This document shows, in pieces, positions 10,345 through 21,779 of a stretch of 64,000 nucleotides of DNA. Source of the DNA: Chrysemys picta bellii (lineage: Eukaryota; Chordata; Testudines; Emydidae). The stretch spans positions 9,176,998 to 9,240,997 of the forward strand of contig NC_088791.1 in assembly GCF_011386835.1 (NCBI RefSeq), read 5' to 3'. The translations under genes and the position numbers were made by a program. Each line of letters opens with the position of its first letter. The stretch's first letter is position 1. Under the pieces are notes generated by a model. The model saw only the letters and a list, made by a program, of their open reading frames with translations, did not search any database and was not told where the DNA came from.

Positions 10345-12056
10345 ATGCCTCGTACTTGTGTGAACAATGCAGATAACTTCTGCTATGTTTGTGGTGAAGT
10401 GACTTTTGCATCGGTGAAGTGACTTTTGCATCACAAAAGCGCAGTATAACAACTATGGTTAAGAAAGCCTATCACCTTTATTTTGGCTGCAAAATTGGAG
10501 ATCAGGTCAAGAGGTGGGCCCCACACATATGCTGCAACACTTGTGCAACAAATCTTCGCCAGTGGTTGAACAGGAAAAGGAAATCTATGCCTTTTGCAGT
10601 GCCAATGATTTGGAGAGAGCCAACAGATCATACCAGCAATTGTTACTTCTGCCTGGTGCCTCCAGTTAGGAAAGGTGTGTCAAAGAAGAAAAAGTGGACT
10701 GTGCATTATCCAAACATTCCATCAGCTATACGCCCAGTACCCCACGGAGAAGGACTGCCGGTTCCTGATGCACCAGAATCATTCTCACTTGAGTCAGATG
10801 AGGAAGATGAAGAGGATGAAACTTCTGGTCCTGAACCATCAATGCCACAGGACCCACATTTTCTCCCATCCTCCTCCTCTGAACCACACCTCATAACACG
10901 AAGTGAACTGAATGACCTTGTCAGGGATTTGGAACTACCCAAGAGTAAGGCAGAGCTGTTGGGCTCCAGACTACAGCAGTGGAATCTCCTGGCAATTGAT
11001 GTTAGGGTTTCCATGTTCCGTGACTGTCAAAAGGATCTTGTCCCATTCTTCTTCATGGAAGGTGATTTTGTAGCCTGCAACAACATCGATGGTGTGATGG
11101 CAGCCCTCAACGTCGTTCACGATCCAGATGAGTGGAGACTGTTCATTGATTCATCGAAGACGAGTCTTAAAGCTGTTCTCCTGCATAATGGCAATGTTTT
11201 GCCATCAATTCCAGTTGGTCATGCAGTCCATATGAAGGAAACCTATGACAACATGAAACAACTTTTGAGGTGCATAAACTATGACCAACATCAGTGGCAG
11301 CTTTGTGGCGATTTGAAGGTTGTTGCTCTCTTGCTTGGTCTGCAGACTGGATACACAAAGTACTGCTGTTTTCTCTGCGAATGGGATAGTCGTGCAAGAG
11401 ATTCCCACTACATCAAGAAAGATTGGCCACTCCGACAGTCATTGGAGCCTGGGAGGAAAAGTGTTCAGCATCCACCACTTGTTGAATCAAGGAAGATTTT
11501 GTTACCACCCTTACACATCAAGCTGGGTCTGATGAAGAACTTTGTCAAGGCCATTGACAAAACAGAAGCAGCTTTCAAGTACTTCTGTGGAAAATTTCCA
11601 AGGTTAAGTGAAGCTAAGATAAAGGAAGGTATCTTTGTTGGTCCTCAGATTCGTGAACTTCTTCGAGATGATGCATTTGACCATGCACTGCTTGGCAAGG
11701 AAAAGACGGCATGGAAAGCCTTCCAGTTAGTGGCAATAAATTTTCTCGGAAACAACAAGGCAGACAACTACAGGTTGTTGGTGGAAAACCTCAAGGCATA
11801 CAAAAGCCTTGGTTGCAACATGTCACTAAAGATACATTTTTTGCATTCTCATCTAGATTTTTTTCCGCCGAACTGCGGAGCAGTGAGCGACGACCACGGC
11901 GAGCGATTTCACCAGGACATTGCAACAATGGAGAAACGCTATCAGGGCAAATGGAGTCCATCAATGCTTTCAGACTATTGCTGGACAGTGACAAGAGATG
12001 CTCCATTTAACGAATACAAGAGACAAGCCAAGAAGCGCCGAGTAGACACTGAATAA
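10345..12056 (+). pseudogene. Transposase-like intronless ORF, frameshifted near its start by a 20-bp duplication
   Basis: An ATG at 10345 opens a frame (MPRTCVNNADNFCYVCGE..) that hits TGA at 10420-10422 because a 20-bp unit is tandemly duplicated at 10393-10432. From about 10419 a second frame runs 545 codons uninterrupted to TAA at 12054-12056. Net of one unit, the gene would be 563 codons. The N-terminal part has paired cysteines (C-x2-C, then HICCNTC, then CYFC), resembling a ZAD-like zinc-binding fold. Residues ~123-137 of the long frame are acidic. Later come LFIDSSKTS (D244), LCGDLKVV (D298), a CCFLC finger (316-320) followed by EWDSR, and GERFHQDI (E495), which I read as a possible DDE catalytic core. 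The tail is basic (RQAKKRR). I recognise near-identical uncharacterised proteins from other animals but cannot assign a transposon superfamily. AATAAA lies at 12099-12104. The low decay suggests recent activity. Confidence 0.7.
10393..10432 (+). repeat. 20-bp exact tandem duplication disrupting the ORF
   Basis: The unit GGTGAAGTGACTTTTGCATC occurs at 10393-10412 and again at 10413-10432 with no mismatch. Since 20 is not a multiple of three, it shifts the frame of the transposase-like gene and brings in a TGA at 10420. Confidence 0.97.
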
Positions 12057-12400
12057 GACTAAGCTATGTACATAATAGTTTTTTTCCTTTTGTTTCATAA
12101 TAAATTTTATTTATATAACCCTTTTGCTGATTTTTAAAGTGTTACATAAACAGGACAGGTGAAATATTATCATGTAAAGCAACCATAAACACATGAAAAG
12201 ACCTAGGTTTACAATTTATGATTAAAACTCTACTATCTACACAATATACATAGACATAAAATGTAAAAACTTAAATATCTTAGAAACAGTAGCCAATCAG
12301 TTGTTTTAATTGTCATATTTGAATTCAGCACATCAAAATAAATAATAATAAATAGCACATTTTATCTCTGAAGCAGACGACGTCTCAAAAATTGTAGACC
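12057..12400 (+). other. 3' untranslated part of the transposase-like element
   Basis: A canonical polyadenylation signal AATAAA is at 12099-12104, 43 bp after the stop codon. Read inverted, 12280-12310 (TGATTGGCTACTGTTTCTAAGATA) resembles 9930-9955 (TGATTGGCTCTAGTTTTCAAGATA). TGCTTCAGAGATAAAATGT near 12357-12375 inverted resembles TGCTTCTGAAATAAATGT at 9854-9871. These pairs may be diverged subterminal inverted repeats of an inner ~2.5-kb element. Confidence 0.35.
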
Positions 12401-13004
12401 AGTGATATCTAACCTAAATTAAAATGTTTTACATTTAAAACTAACTGCTTTATTAAACAAAGGATGTAGTAACCGTAATTAGTGAATTTAACTGGTTGTT
12501 TCTGGTCATCCTGTCCATCAAGATTTTAGAACTAGTAGGTGTCATCCCTCCCACCTGTTATTTATTCAGAGATAGCAAGAGGAAAACAAGCTTGCAGGCT
12601 TTTTTTCAACTCCCAGTCAATTTCTCAACTTTGAATGAACTAGTCAAGAACTGAAGAAACTGAAGAAACCGGAGAAAATACTCTCTCTGCATATGCAGAA
12701 GTGGCTAGTGCTGTCAAAAGCTGGTTTAGCACTTCAACAAACTCTGGTTCCTGGTGCTTGGCCAGAGACTTCCAACCACTTTGGTGGTCTGACTCTCTTT
12801 AAAACTTTGGCAAGAAATAAGTACAGCTTGAATATATTTCTATTTAATTTAAATGATTTTAAGAGATTATAGTAATTTTAGGCCTTAACATAAGTTATCA
12901 TAGTTTCAAATAGGTTTATGTTTCAAAAGTGAGCTTTATTTAATTTAAATTAAAAAATCAGATTTTTTTAAAAATCATCTACTTTTATCCATCCTGGAAA
13001 CAGA

Positions 13005-13745
13005 GCTTCTATTTCTGATAGATAGGCAGCTTCTCCATCAGATAGACTTCCTAAGGCTTGGGAGAGCTGAGCCTCAGTACCTTATTAGGTACATAAAATA
13101 AGGGCTCACTATAGCAGGCACAAGTGAGGAGGCAAAAAGACAGTAAGAGTGAAGAACTGGTAAGGGCGGAAGCCAGAGAACCAGGATGCCAAATATGACA
13201 TGGAGGCAGAATTTGCAAGAGCTTGGCATTTTCACGTTAAAGGGATTTATACCTTGCTTTGCGTGGAAAACTGAAGGCAATCTTAATTTGAAGCCGATGG
13301 GCACCTTCATAATTAAACAAACATAATTGTGAAAATTTATCAGCCCAGGCACAAAATCGATTCACCTGCCATTACCATGGCAACAATAAAGCCAAATAAT
13401 AATGTAGTCATCCATCGAAAAAAGAAAAAAGTTGTTTGCCCCAAGCAAGCAAAATTTTGCAAGGCTGGATTAAATAGGTTAGACAGATGTCACATATAAG
13501 AAAATACAAATGAGATGTGTTTGTAATAAAAAGGGATTAAGTAAACTAGTTTGCAGAATTTCAAACTGTTCACCCTGTTGGCACTCAATGATATTATGCA
13601 TTGAACAAAAAGGTAGTTATATTTTTTCTTAATTACAAGTGCCTTCATATTCTCACATTATGGCATGGGCTGATTGGAACCTCCCAATTGGCACTCTCTG
13701 TGACAGTCATCGTTTTAGCTAACGAACTACCATACATCCTTCTCC
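13005..13745. other. EXOC4 intron, nothing recognised
   Basis: AT-rich sequence without recognisable repeats or exon-like frames. Confidence 0.35.
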
Positions 13746-13905
13746 CATTTAAACAGTTCCCATCCTTTCCAATTCTCCTTGTAGTCAAGTCCCCTGAAGC
13801 TTCTAATCATTTTTAATTGCCCTTTTTCTGGACCTTTTCTAAATCTCTTAGGCCATTTTGAGACAAGGTGACCGAAAATTAATGCAGTGGGGGTTAAAGA
13901 GACAA
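13746..13905 (-). repeat. CR1-like LINE fragment
   Basis: The minus-strand translation contains KRFRKGPEKGQLKMIRSFRG, which resembles the 'VQKRA.KMIRGL' region near the end of CR1 ORF2. Only about 50 codons can be followed. Confidence 0.5.
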
Positions 13906-16200
13906 CATAAAGCATCATAAAAATAGTTCACTCCAAAGGCATAAGTTGTGGGGGAGGGTCTTTTTGGACCCAGTGACCTAAGCAGAACAAACATCTGCAA
14001 TGACAAAGGGCTGCTCGGGCAGTTTGTCAGTTCATGTTCTCAGCATCCACTCACCAAGAAATACATAAACATGTCGACAGAAACTGACACATGCCCTGAG
14101 GCAACTCCTATTGTCTGGGCAATAAAAGAGAATGAGTCCATAGGAAGTGACTGCTGCTGACACTTGCAAGAGGTGACCAATGATAATGCATGCACTTTAC
14201 CAGTGATAACGTCCTTTGCTTAGTTTAGGGGAATTTGGAGTTTGATGTTTTGGTTTTGCTGTTCAAGCCTCAGCAACAAGAGTTGGTAAAGACAAGTAAG
14301 GAAATTTCTTAAGAAGGAAAAAGCAGCATGGGTTTGGTAATGAGATTGTCAATACGCCGGCTCAGTGAGTCGGATCTTCAATCGATGTAAAACCTCACAG
14401 CTCAGTTGAAGACACTGGAGCGATGACAATTTACACAGCCAGAGGATCTGGCCCAATATCTTTGTCCGTCAGTAGTAATGTTACCAGACTTCTCAAACTG
14501 AAACTAATACAATGCTGACTCTTTCACTATACCTTGTCCTTCATAGCCAAGTCAGAGATTTCTGTAGATACTATTTACAATATAATGAGCTGCTCACGAA
14601 TGAGATAAAATCAGAACCTTTTCTCCACAAAATAATTGTTCAAGAGCATACACAAACTGCTAGAAATATTAAAGAACCCAGGTACTGTTCTGAACATCAG
14701 TGGTAGTGATAAAGGTTGGAAGACAGACTAGATACAGAAAAGCCAAGATCAGTTCCAACTGCATAGGGATTCCACAGTAGTTATACACAACTACATTGCA
14801 GTCTACAGTTTTGATCATTTCTACAATGGCTTAACCAGCTAACTACTGGAAACCTCCTACTGCCCTCTAGTGGTTAATGGTGCCCTCAAATGGCTCATCT
14901 CCCCCACAGGTGAGTGAAGAGGTAGGGTGAGACGGAGGTATATTATGGTCAATTACAGAGAAAATGCATTCTGCCCCCTTCCCCCGCAACAAATTGTTAT
15001 CTGTATGTAGCAGTATATAAATGGCTTTTAAAAATTGTGCATTCTACAAACACATTGTGAATTAATATTTCAGAACAGTAAAAGGCAGTCACATATGGAA
15101 GTTATAGGGTTTAGTAGGCTAGGCTAATGATAGGCAGAAAAATAAAATATTCAATAGTGAGATTGAAGTACCACACCCGTTCATAATCTAAACTGGGACA
15201 CTGTCAAATTAGGAAATTCTAGGGCTGTGCTCCAGAAGTGTAACTTTTTCTCATGGAATGACAGGACTTAAATCATTTTTATGAGGGGTTCCTAAAGGAA
15301 TTACTCTAGAATTTCCAAACACAGACTTCTTGGCCTCCAGCCCAAGCGGAAGGGGACATGACACTTTTCAAAAAGGAAAGAATACCAGCCAGTCTTTCAA
15401 CAGTCAGCACCCAGTCTTGGAAAAACAGACAATACAAGTTATGTGGATATCTAATGTGGTTAGTGCAAGCTGCCCATAAGAAGCTTCATTATAGATTCAG
15501 ATCCTTTGGGCTTTTCATCTTTTTTAGTCGTCTTTATTAGTCATTTTATTTGCCAGTAGTAATCATTTTTATGGATATCCTCTAAGTACAGTAGCTGAAG
15601 ACAGACAATGAGCTCAGTGATATGAAAGAGACCGAGAGGCATTCATATCCGATTCTAGCTTTAAGAAGAACTAAAAAATATTTCACCTGCCAAGTCCTGA
15701 GGTCAAGAACCTACCATCATTGAAAACCTTAACAACATTTAAACAGTGTTGAGAGGCATACTCTACCCATTTTTAACTTTTTACAAATTTGGCTCTTGTG
15801 GAGGAAAAAAGAACCTTTGGCTTTTAAGACAGGAGTCATCACTGACTCAATTAAAAATGTAGCTAATTTGTCTAGGTTGGCTGGGTTTCCCAACTCTCTA
15901 CATGTGATTTCTGTTAATTGGGGACCTTACATTTTATTTCATTTGTTTTTCTAAAGATTTTAAATTCACCTTTTAAAAGCAGGAGATGCCTTATGGAAAA
16001 CTTTGCATATCATTCTGTTTATTAACAATTCTCCCTCTGCCCTTATCGGAGGGTGATTCCTCCATCATTTTTTATATTCTTTGAAGGTCTGCATGGAAAC
16101 AAAACCCATGTATCTTAGGAGCTCATCAGCTCCTGCTGATCATTCATTCATATCAATATTTATAAAACCATGCGCCCAGACCTCTGGGTACATGAACATA
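13906..16200. other. EXOC4 intron with one short palindromic repeat
   Basis: Mostly unassigned AT-rich sequence. A degenerate ~85-bp palindromic element is present at about 14372-14455 and is listed separately. No exons were seen. Confidence 0.35.
14372..14455. repeat. Short palindromic MITE-like repeat (GGATCTTC..GATCTGGCCC type)
   Basis: The left arm reads GGATCTTCAATCGATGTAAA and the right arm TTTACACAGCCAGAGGATCT, roughly inverse of each other, around a centre with GAAGACACTGGAGC. The same consensus recurs at about 24531-24606, 28090-28166, 38899-38975, 45789-45857 and 49620-49690. Confidence 0.5.
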
Positions 16201-16204
16201 TTTT

Positions 16205-16424
16205 TTAAATTATAAATTAAATAAATTTTAAATTAATGGAGATATCCCATCTCCTAGAACTGGAAGGGACCTTGAAAGGTCATCAAGTCCAGCCCCCTGC
16301 CTTCACTAACAGGACCAAGTACTGATTTTTGCCCCAGATCCCTAAGTGGTCCCCTCAAGGATTGAACTCACAACCCTGGGTTTAGCAGGCCAATGCTCAA
16401 ACCACTGAGCTATCCCTCCCCCCT
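16205..16424 (-). repeat. tRNA-derived SINE with CR1-like 3' tail
   Basis: On the minus strand the 5' head is tRNA-like. Its A-box region TAGCTCAGTGGTTTGAGC lies within 16390-16412 and its B-box region GGTTGTGAGTTCAATCC at 16359-16375. The body then contains TGGACTTGATGACCTTTCAA and ends GAGATGGGATATCTCCATTA plus an AT-rich tail. This layout matches the Pol III SINEs of cryptodiran turtles, which borrow a CR1-type tail for retrotransposition. It is a retroposed repeat, not a functional tRNA gene. Confidence 0.85.
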
Positions 16425-16622
16425 GATTATTATTATTACCTGATCCTGCAAAGAGCTAAATGGGACTTAATGTTCCAAGTCACTGGGGCACATATTTACA
16501 ATTTTGAGATTACTGCTGTAGCCAAAGGGCTGCTGGTGCTCCTGGGGTGATGGCCTCAGCCCACAGCTTACTTTTGCAACAAATGCCAGTACTCCCTACC
16601 TCAGCATTTGAAATGTGCCTAC

Positions 16623-16866
16623 CTAGGCTGGTTTTCCTGGGAAAGGCTCTCTCCTTTCTGGTAGCCACTGTCTGCCACCTGCGTTGTGGACCTCTTGACA
16701 ATCTGCTTGAGCTCCTGTTCCAGACGATCCTTGATAGCCTTCACAGTCTCAGGGATTTTTTTCAGTTTGGCCAGCCCTTTGATGAGGATCCCCATGAAGA
16801 CAGTACTGTTCTCCTCCGGATCCAGCTCCATATCTTCTTTAATCTCCAGCACACTCACTTCTCGCA
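16623..16866 (-). CDS. EXOC4: EXOC4 internal coding exon, fourth in window
   Basis: The exon encodes a highly conserved Sec8 segment containing [20 protein letters not shown], then [20 protein letters not shown] and [14 protein letters not shown], ending ENQPR. The acceptor is GTGGTTTCAG (exon begins TGCGAG) and the donor is GTAGGC. At 244 nt it begins by completing a valine codon (G|TG) and ends with the first two bases of an arginine codon (AG|G), matching both neighbours. KD replaces the expected hydrophobic/acidic pair before RLEQ, and the N-terminal [13 protein letters not shown] is variant. Both look like ordinary substitutions. Spurious open frames run into the flanking intron; only the splice-bounded part is coding. 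Confidence 0.96.
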
Positions 16867-19744
16867 CTGAAACCACAAACAATCGTTTAAACCATGCAAA
16901 GTAAGATGAACACCAAGCAAATACAATGTTCCAATTGGCTTGTCGCAACAGAACTCTGCCTATCATGGACCACTGCAGGAATAAACGCTGGAACACAAAA
17001 CAACTCAATTTCTTCACTATACACAAAACATAGCAACCTGCAAAGTAGACTGATTCAAAGTCAGAGGTCATATACAAGGAGGCATAAATTACCTGCAAGC
17101 TCTGGGGTATATTAAAGTCTAGTGTGATTAAGACATTCATAAAATATCCGTTTTATTAATAATCATTTTAAGACTATACGTATCAATGGAATTATAGGCT
17201 TGAACCCCCAACCTAGCTATCTTCCATTTTCACAAAAGAGAAGTTTTTTACTGTGAGAACCAATTAGTTTACCAAGAACAAACTCCTGGTGAATTTGTTG
17301 AAAAGGACCTTTTCTTTTCCTCTTTGCATTCTAGTTTACACTAAAGTATGGAATGATGGTTTGATGTTATACCATTCTATTTTATTACTGCTGTCAAGAG
17401 ACTGAAGATATTAATCACACTCTTTAAAAAGAACCTTTTAGTAAGTTGTCTAAAAGAGAAAAAGGATTAGGTTTGAAAAACTAGATGGAGAATTAAGGCT
17501 ACTCTGGATACAGTCCCCTTGAAATAGCACGGAGTATCTTGACAGGAAGTTCTGTTGCTAGGAGACAGTAACTACAAAATCTCAGGGTAATGTGTTTTTG
17601 TTTTAAGTATGCTCATTAATCAACATTTCTTAATTTACAGATAATGAACAGTAACAAAAGGGTGTCTATGCTAAAGACTGGGTGAAACACTTAACTGAGA
17701 TGCTGAAAAGCCAATGTGAAGTGAAAGTCTTCAAGGAAAGTCCAACCAAAATGTGTTGTAAAGAACTGTATGGCCACATGGATTGTTAACAGCTTGATTA
17801 AAAGTACATAGACACACAGCTCAGAAGTATACAGATAAAGAGATTCAAACCTCATAATGGTTACTGATACAGAGATTAGAGACAAACAGCTGTTTCATCC
17901 TGATGGTGTTGAACCAAGCTCAGACCGTTGGAGAACAAATGACTCCAGTAACTTATACTGCTCTATAATGGACTGATTTAAAAATATGCTTCTAAAATCA
18001 TCCAAGAATGTAAAGAAAGTGTATATAAACCACCAGAAAACTTCAAAATGGATTTCACAAATAAGAGAAACAGCATGTCACAAGGAACACAAAGCTCTAG
18101 AGCTAGCTATGGAGGTGACACCACCTGAAACAAAAGGTCCATCAACAGGTTAGCTTAAATGTCAGAATACAGATGTCAAAACAAGAGTTCTCAGAAAAGA
18201 ATGTTCCAAACAGGTGCCTCCTCATTGACATCTCAACTCTGGCCTTTCCCATGCTTCCACCGCCTCAATCACTATAGCAATAGGAAAAGCAAAATTTCGG
18301 ACATCTTTTTCCTGAAGTTAAGAATTTAAGAAGTGAAAAAAGTTCCTTACTGCTTTACAACCTGAGTAACAAAGATTGAAAAGCCAATGTGAAAGTAAAA
18401 GGCAACACAACTATAAATATTTTCTACAGTGTTCATCGTCATGTCATATAAAGTCCTAGGCAAAGCCACTCGTTACATTTACACTTTGTTTAACCACCAC
18501 CCAGATACAAGCTCCATAATTCATCAACTGTTAGAGGGGGCCTTCCGATTTTATGTTATCTTCTCCAGGGGAGGGGAATGTATTAATCTAGTCCCATTAA
18601 CAGTCTCTGACCAATGCTCCCATACTCCTATTGCTGTGGACCATGACATGACTTCTGGCCACCAAAATAGGGCAAGACCAACAAATCTTGCTTGAAACCT
18701 GTTCAAATCTACTTCAGACAAGTCTCGGAACAGATGCAAGTTACAAACTTCAAGCACCTTCTGGAGACAGCTCATCACCAGGCCTACAAAAGTTCAAAAT
18801 TGCCCTGCACGCCTTCATCTCCTCCCAGAAATGTAACTGTTACATTTTCCTATGCTCTTTATTGTCATGTTGCTATTTATGTTGCATCATTTTTAATAGG
18901 TTAGTTAAAACTTATTTCAGTGCCAGCTGACTTGCACGCATATTACCCTGATGGTATCCTTTCAATTATAGATCTGACTGACCTGCTCAGCAGAGATTAC
19001 ACTATTCAACTGACATAACCTCAGACTCCGTCCCCTCAGCTCAGCCCAGCCCCATTGTGCTACAGGAGTTTGCTCACCTATTCATTTCCACTCTGAGCAT
19101 TGCACACACACCAAGAGTAGACCCTATTAGATGACAGAATGTCAAGAGAGAAGAATAACTTGAGTTTTTATGTCAATCAAAACCAACCAGTGCCAATTTA
19201 AATTCTCTTTTAAAAAAACCTCCCACAGCTAAAGTGTGTTATTTGTGCAAGTTATGGGGGAAACTTTAGCAAAGCACCATGGGCATTTTTAGCAAACAGG
19301 AACACAGGAGATCTTTACAATGCACTTAAATCACAAAGCTATTAGGATATTACAATTGGTGCACACATTTCAGTTCAGAGCTCACATTTTCATTGCACCT
19401 TTCATCCCAAGAGCCAAGCATTTTGTGTACCACACACTGTACATATGGTTCACCTATTTCATTAATTGTACTCATTATTTGTTAAGCACCAGAGGTGTAC
19501 AAGACACAGACATGAGACTGTATGCTCCTTGGGGCACAAGCTATGTAAAAAGACAGGACACACAAAGAATTGCAGAAAGAGGCAAGGTTTTAAATAAGTT
19601 AAAAATAAAATTGAAAGGAGTTTTTTTTGTTATGATTAAGTCAACTTGTGGACATCACAGCAGAAATTAGTTCTCAGGAGAGAATTATCCATGAATGTAA
19701 TACAGCCACTGCAGGGATGGGGAATTGAAATAGTCTTTTTCACG
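16867..19744. other. EXOC4 intron, nothing clearly recognised
   Basis: AT-rich sequence with no confident repeat family. The short open frames near 18430-18930 and 19320-19670 lack protein similarity I recognise. A run of T near 19621-19628 is unremarkable. Confidence 0.35.
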
Positions 19745-20345
19745 TTCGCATCACGTTGGCAGCTCATAGTCATCCTGTGATCAACCAATACCCCTCAGCT
19801 CTTTCTCCTCCCTCTGTCTCTTTCAACTGATAAGCCCCCAGCTTACAACAAAAATTCTTGCTGTTAGTCCCTAAGTGCATGACCTTGGACTTTGCACTAT
19901 TAAATTTCATCCTATTTCTATTACTCCAGTTTTCAAGGTCATCCAAATCTTCTTGTATGATATTCTGGTCCTCCTCCATATTGGCACTACCTCCCAACAT
20001 TGTATCATCTGCAAACTTTATTAGCACACTCCCACTTTTTGTGCCAAGGTCATTAATGAAAATGTTAAATAACATTGGTCCCAAGACCCATCCCTCAGGA
20101 ACTCCACTGCCTCCCTCCAGGCATTCAATATGACCTGTTACAGTCTCCTCTTCAACCAGTTCCTTATCCATCTTTCAAATCTCATATTAATCCCCATCTT
20201 CTCCAATTTAATTAATAATTTCTCATGTGGAACTGTATCAAATGTCTTACTGAACCCAGGTAGATTAGATCTACTGCATTTCCTTGGTCTGAAAAATCAG
20301 GTATCTTCTCAAAGAAAGATCAGGTTGGTCTCGTGGGACCTGACT
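19745..20345 (-). mobile_element. CR1-like LINE fragment, reverse transcriptase region
   Basis: The minus strand encodes diverged RT. A KTFDTVPHEKLL-like segment (about 20250-20200) is followed by [20 protein letters not shown], an intact catalytic box FADDTMLGG, and KSKVMHLGTNSKNF near the end. The longest uninterrupted stretch is 19770-20171. Upstream frames are broken by stop codons and indels. It is 5'-truncated and has no endonuclease domain. Confidence 0.8.
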
Positions 20346-21779
20346 AGATCACAGCCCAAGATACAACTGAAGATGTTACTTCTCTCTCTATTATGACCAC
20401 TCCTTTTTCTCCCTTATCATACCCTCTTCTGTCATTCAACATCAGCAACGGGTCATTTGAACAAAAAGCTTTGGCACAGAAATCAGACACCCATCAAAGT
20501 GTCAAATTGGGCAACAGACACTTATGAAAATGTAGGCCTAAGGCTCCAATCCTGCAAGCTACTCTGCCCAGGCAGAAGGGCTCCATGCGGGTGCAGATAT
20601 ATCCCAGTTCAGATTGTCTTGCAGGATGGAGTGTCTTGACCAGTATTTGTTCTTGCCCAAGGGATGCACACTAACAATGCCACTCATTTATATCAAGTCA
20701 GAACCTCAAACAGTTAGAATACATTTTATACCTACCTAGATCTGTAGGTTTATATCTAGAATATATCCGTGAGGAATTTTTGAAGACAAGTAAGATCATT
20801 TTCCTTATTTCATTAGCACTTGGAGTAAGTAGAGAAGATATGAAAAAAACATACAAAATAATAAAAGCACTGTAAAACATTCAAGTGATTATTTACTTGC
20901 TAAGTCATTTTTGTGTCGGCTAGTTAGATTTCAATCTTCTTTTGTGGGTCCGCAAAGGAAATAGAAAAAAAATCCAGTTTTATTAGTCATTTTTGTTGTA
21001 TTCCCAAAATAAAATGACTGTGAAGAGGCACAAATGAAACCCACACTGCTCATTAAGAGAAGTTAGTGAGTTGAACATTTTTCAGAAACTGTTTGCCAAG
21101 AGAAAAGGACATATTGTGTGGACCAATGTTTTAAACAAACCAATTTCTATTAGAATTAGCATCCTTCCCTCCCCATGTCAGCAGTTGAGCAGCCCAATAG
21201 ATTTACAGTTTATTTAATTAGGCCTTTCTATACTGGCCTCACAGTTACATCTGAACTGTTTAAACATAACTGCAGCTAAGGCAGTTAATAACTTAGTGCC
21301 TGATCCTGCAAATACTTACTCAGATGAGTAGCCCCCATACAAGCCAAAGCAACTATTAGCATGTGCAAGGACTCCTCAGGTAAGTACGGATTTGCTGGAT
21401 GAACTTGACTTATCCCTCATGGGGTTTCAGCTAAACTAGTTTCTTTGGCCAACCATTTTCTAACATGGTTTGGCAATCTCTTGAATTGCCTAGGCTAGAA
21501 ATGTTTTCCCTATGGTCTGGCTCCATCCAGACTGGCCAACCAAACTTTCTTAGAAACCAGTTTAACTGGAGCTATGTTTAAAATAGGTTATCAACACAGT
21601 CAGAGAGCCTCAACATGGACGGAACCTTGTTGCAGAAACTCAGTATTAATAACTACTAACTTCACTGGACATGACTACAGTACAAGGACATCTACACAGC
21701 ACTGACTGAAAATTCTAGAGGCCTGTCCCAAAGCTTTGGGCCCAGCGTGTAACTTGGTATGAGCTTGGGTGGGGAGGTG
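20346..21779. other. EXOC4 intron, mostly unassigned
   Basis: Possible degenerate 'ATCCTGCAA..' palindromic repeat remnants lie around 20545-20640 and 21300-21400. Otherwise no repeat or gene is recognised. Confidence 0.35.

Larger units (their letters stand above)
9071..12996. mobile_element. 3.9-kb candidate DNA transposon frame with TIRs and 8-bp TSD
   Basis: The left end is CAGGGTGGATTGATTTT. The right end, read inverted, is CAGGATGGATAAAAG, so nine of the first ten bases match. Flanking octamers are GAAATGGA (9063-9070) and GAAACAGA (12997-13004), six of eight identical, consistent with a diverged hAT-type target duplication. The arms (9071-9650 and 12400-12996) are AT-rich with repeated TGATTT/AAATCA motifs. 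The interior holds a CR1 fragment (9655-9845) and the transposase-like ORF (10345-12056). Whether the ORF belongs to this frame or is a second nested element is unresolved. Confidence 0.5.

Noticed and set aside
16390..16412. tRNA-like A and B boxes at 16.4, 27.97 and 29.9 kb
   Set aside because: They head SINEs with CR1-like tails and do not fold as complete tRNAs, so they are not functional tRNA genes.
16619..17140. 173-codon minus-strand frame as a whole
   Set aside because: Only 16866-16623 is exon; the upstream part is intron read through an acceptor site.
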